From positions 1 to 6,381 of the forward strand of contig CAMNGY010000096.1 in assembly GCA_946538795.1 (NCBI GenBank): DNA of 6,381 nucleotides. The letters run 5' to 3'. A program made the position numbers and the translations under genes. Source of the DNA: an uncultured Treponema sp. (GTDB taxonomy: Bacteria > Spirochaetota > Spirochaetia > Treponematales > Treponemataceae). The first letter of the stretch is position 1. Each line of letters starts with the position of its first letter. Positions 6,065 through 6,381 of this stretch are shown piece after piece. The notes beneath the pieces are model-generated. The model worked only from the letters and a program-made list of their open reading frames with translations, made no database searches and had not been told where the DNA came from.

Positions 6065-6381
6065 ATGAAGATTCTTATGGTCAGCTCGGAGGCTGTTCCT
6101 TATGCCAAGACAGGCGGGCTTGCCGACATGGTGAGCGCGCTCGCAATCCAGCTCACGAACATGGGGCATGACGTGAAGATCGTCATCCCCCGCTACTACA
6201 AGATAGACAGGAAGAAACTGACCCAGCTTGAAGGACCCATGGCGGTCGCCGCCGGGCAGCAGGAGACCTGGACGGCGGTCTATACGACTTCCATGCCGGG
6301 CTGTGACAGGCTCAAGGTCTACTTCATTGACCACGAGCAGTGCTTTGGCCGCGACGGAATCTACGGGGTGCCCGGCGAGAG
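6065..6381 (+). CDS. glgA: Glycogen synthase (ADP-glucose), N-terminal part, runs off the window
   Basis: GlgA adds glucose from ADP-glucose to the growing alpha-1,4 glucan in bacterial glycogen synthesis. Only the first 105 residues of a protein normally about 480 long are present. The start MKILMVSSEAVPYAKTGGLAD is diagnostic of the GT5 family: K15 in KTGGLAD is the conserved ADP-glucose-binding lysine. It is followed by MVSALAIQL, the usual helix, and by IVIPRYYKID (60-69). No stop or frameshift appears before the window edge. It has its own promoter and a 69-base gap from the cyclase, so it probably begins a separate transcription unit for carbon storage and not part of the chemosensory operon. 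A cAMP effect on it cannot be inferred from the sequence. Confidence 0.93.
   Translation, partial: MKILMVSSEAVPYAKTGGLADMVSALAIQLTNMGHDVKIVIPRYYKIDRKKLTQLEGPMAVAAGQQETWTAVYTTSMPGCDRLKVYFIDHEQCFGRDGIYGVPGE

Noticed and set aside
5962..6171. Small + strand frame spanning the end of the cyclase and the start of glgA
   Set aside because: It overlaps the conserved start of GlgA in another frame, has no ribosome binding site, and its product resembles nothing.

Overview
The window looks like the chromosome of a treponeme-like spirochaete with mid-50s percent GC by eye. This is an inference: the cyclase has the domain style common in Treponema, ATA (Ile) and AGG (Arg) codons are frequent, and the che operon sits beside glgA. 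Nothing here fixes the species. All real genes are on the + strand.

Positions 1-5995 read as one tightly packed operon. It holds the tail of an unrecognised gene (1-174), cheB (185-1213), cheR (1210-2055), a cheA-receiver hybrid kinase frame (2059-4161), and a class III nucleotide cyclase with an N-terminal pseudo-receiver (4154-5995). Junctions are a 10-base gap, a 4-base ATGA overlap, a 3-base gap and an 8-base overlap, so the genes are probably co-transcribed and translationally coupled. A short intergenic stretch with a strong extended -10 promoter then leads into the start of glgA (6065 to the window edge), a separate metabolic unit.

The genes suggest a chemosensory pathway whose output is a cyclic nucleotide (probably cAMP) rather than, or in addition to, flagellar switching. 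CheR and CheB would methylate and demethylate a receptor encoded elsewhere. The CheA hybrid would pass phosphate from its Hpt histidine to CheB and to its own C-terminal receiver. The co-encoded cyclase would be the effector. This resembles the Pil-Chp/CyaB logic of Pseudomonas, but the link here is inferred from gene order only. No receptor, CheW, separate CheY or phosphatase gene is in the window.

The most striking observation is an in-frame amber codon (3610-3612) inside the CheW-like (P5) domain of the CheA hybrid. The reading frame, domain homology and spacing continue without a break on the other side, through the rest of P5 and an intact receiver domain. It sits after two CAG codons, at a position where E. 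coli CheA (from memory) has Gln, so a single C-to-T change would explain it. It is a recent nonsense mutation, a sequencing error, or a read-through site. TAG is an ordinary stop in three neighbouring genes, which argues against genome-wide recoding. Second-tier observations are a nine-G homopolymer inside cheR (possible phase variation), altered motifs in CheB and CheR, and the non-phosphorylatable receiver on the cyclase.
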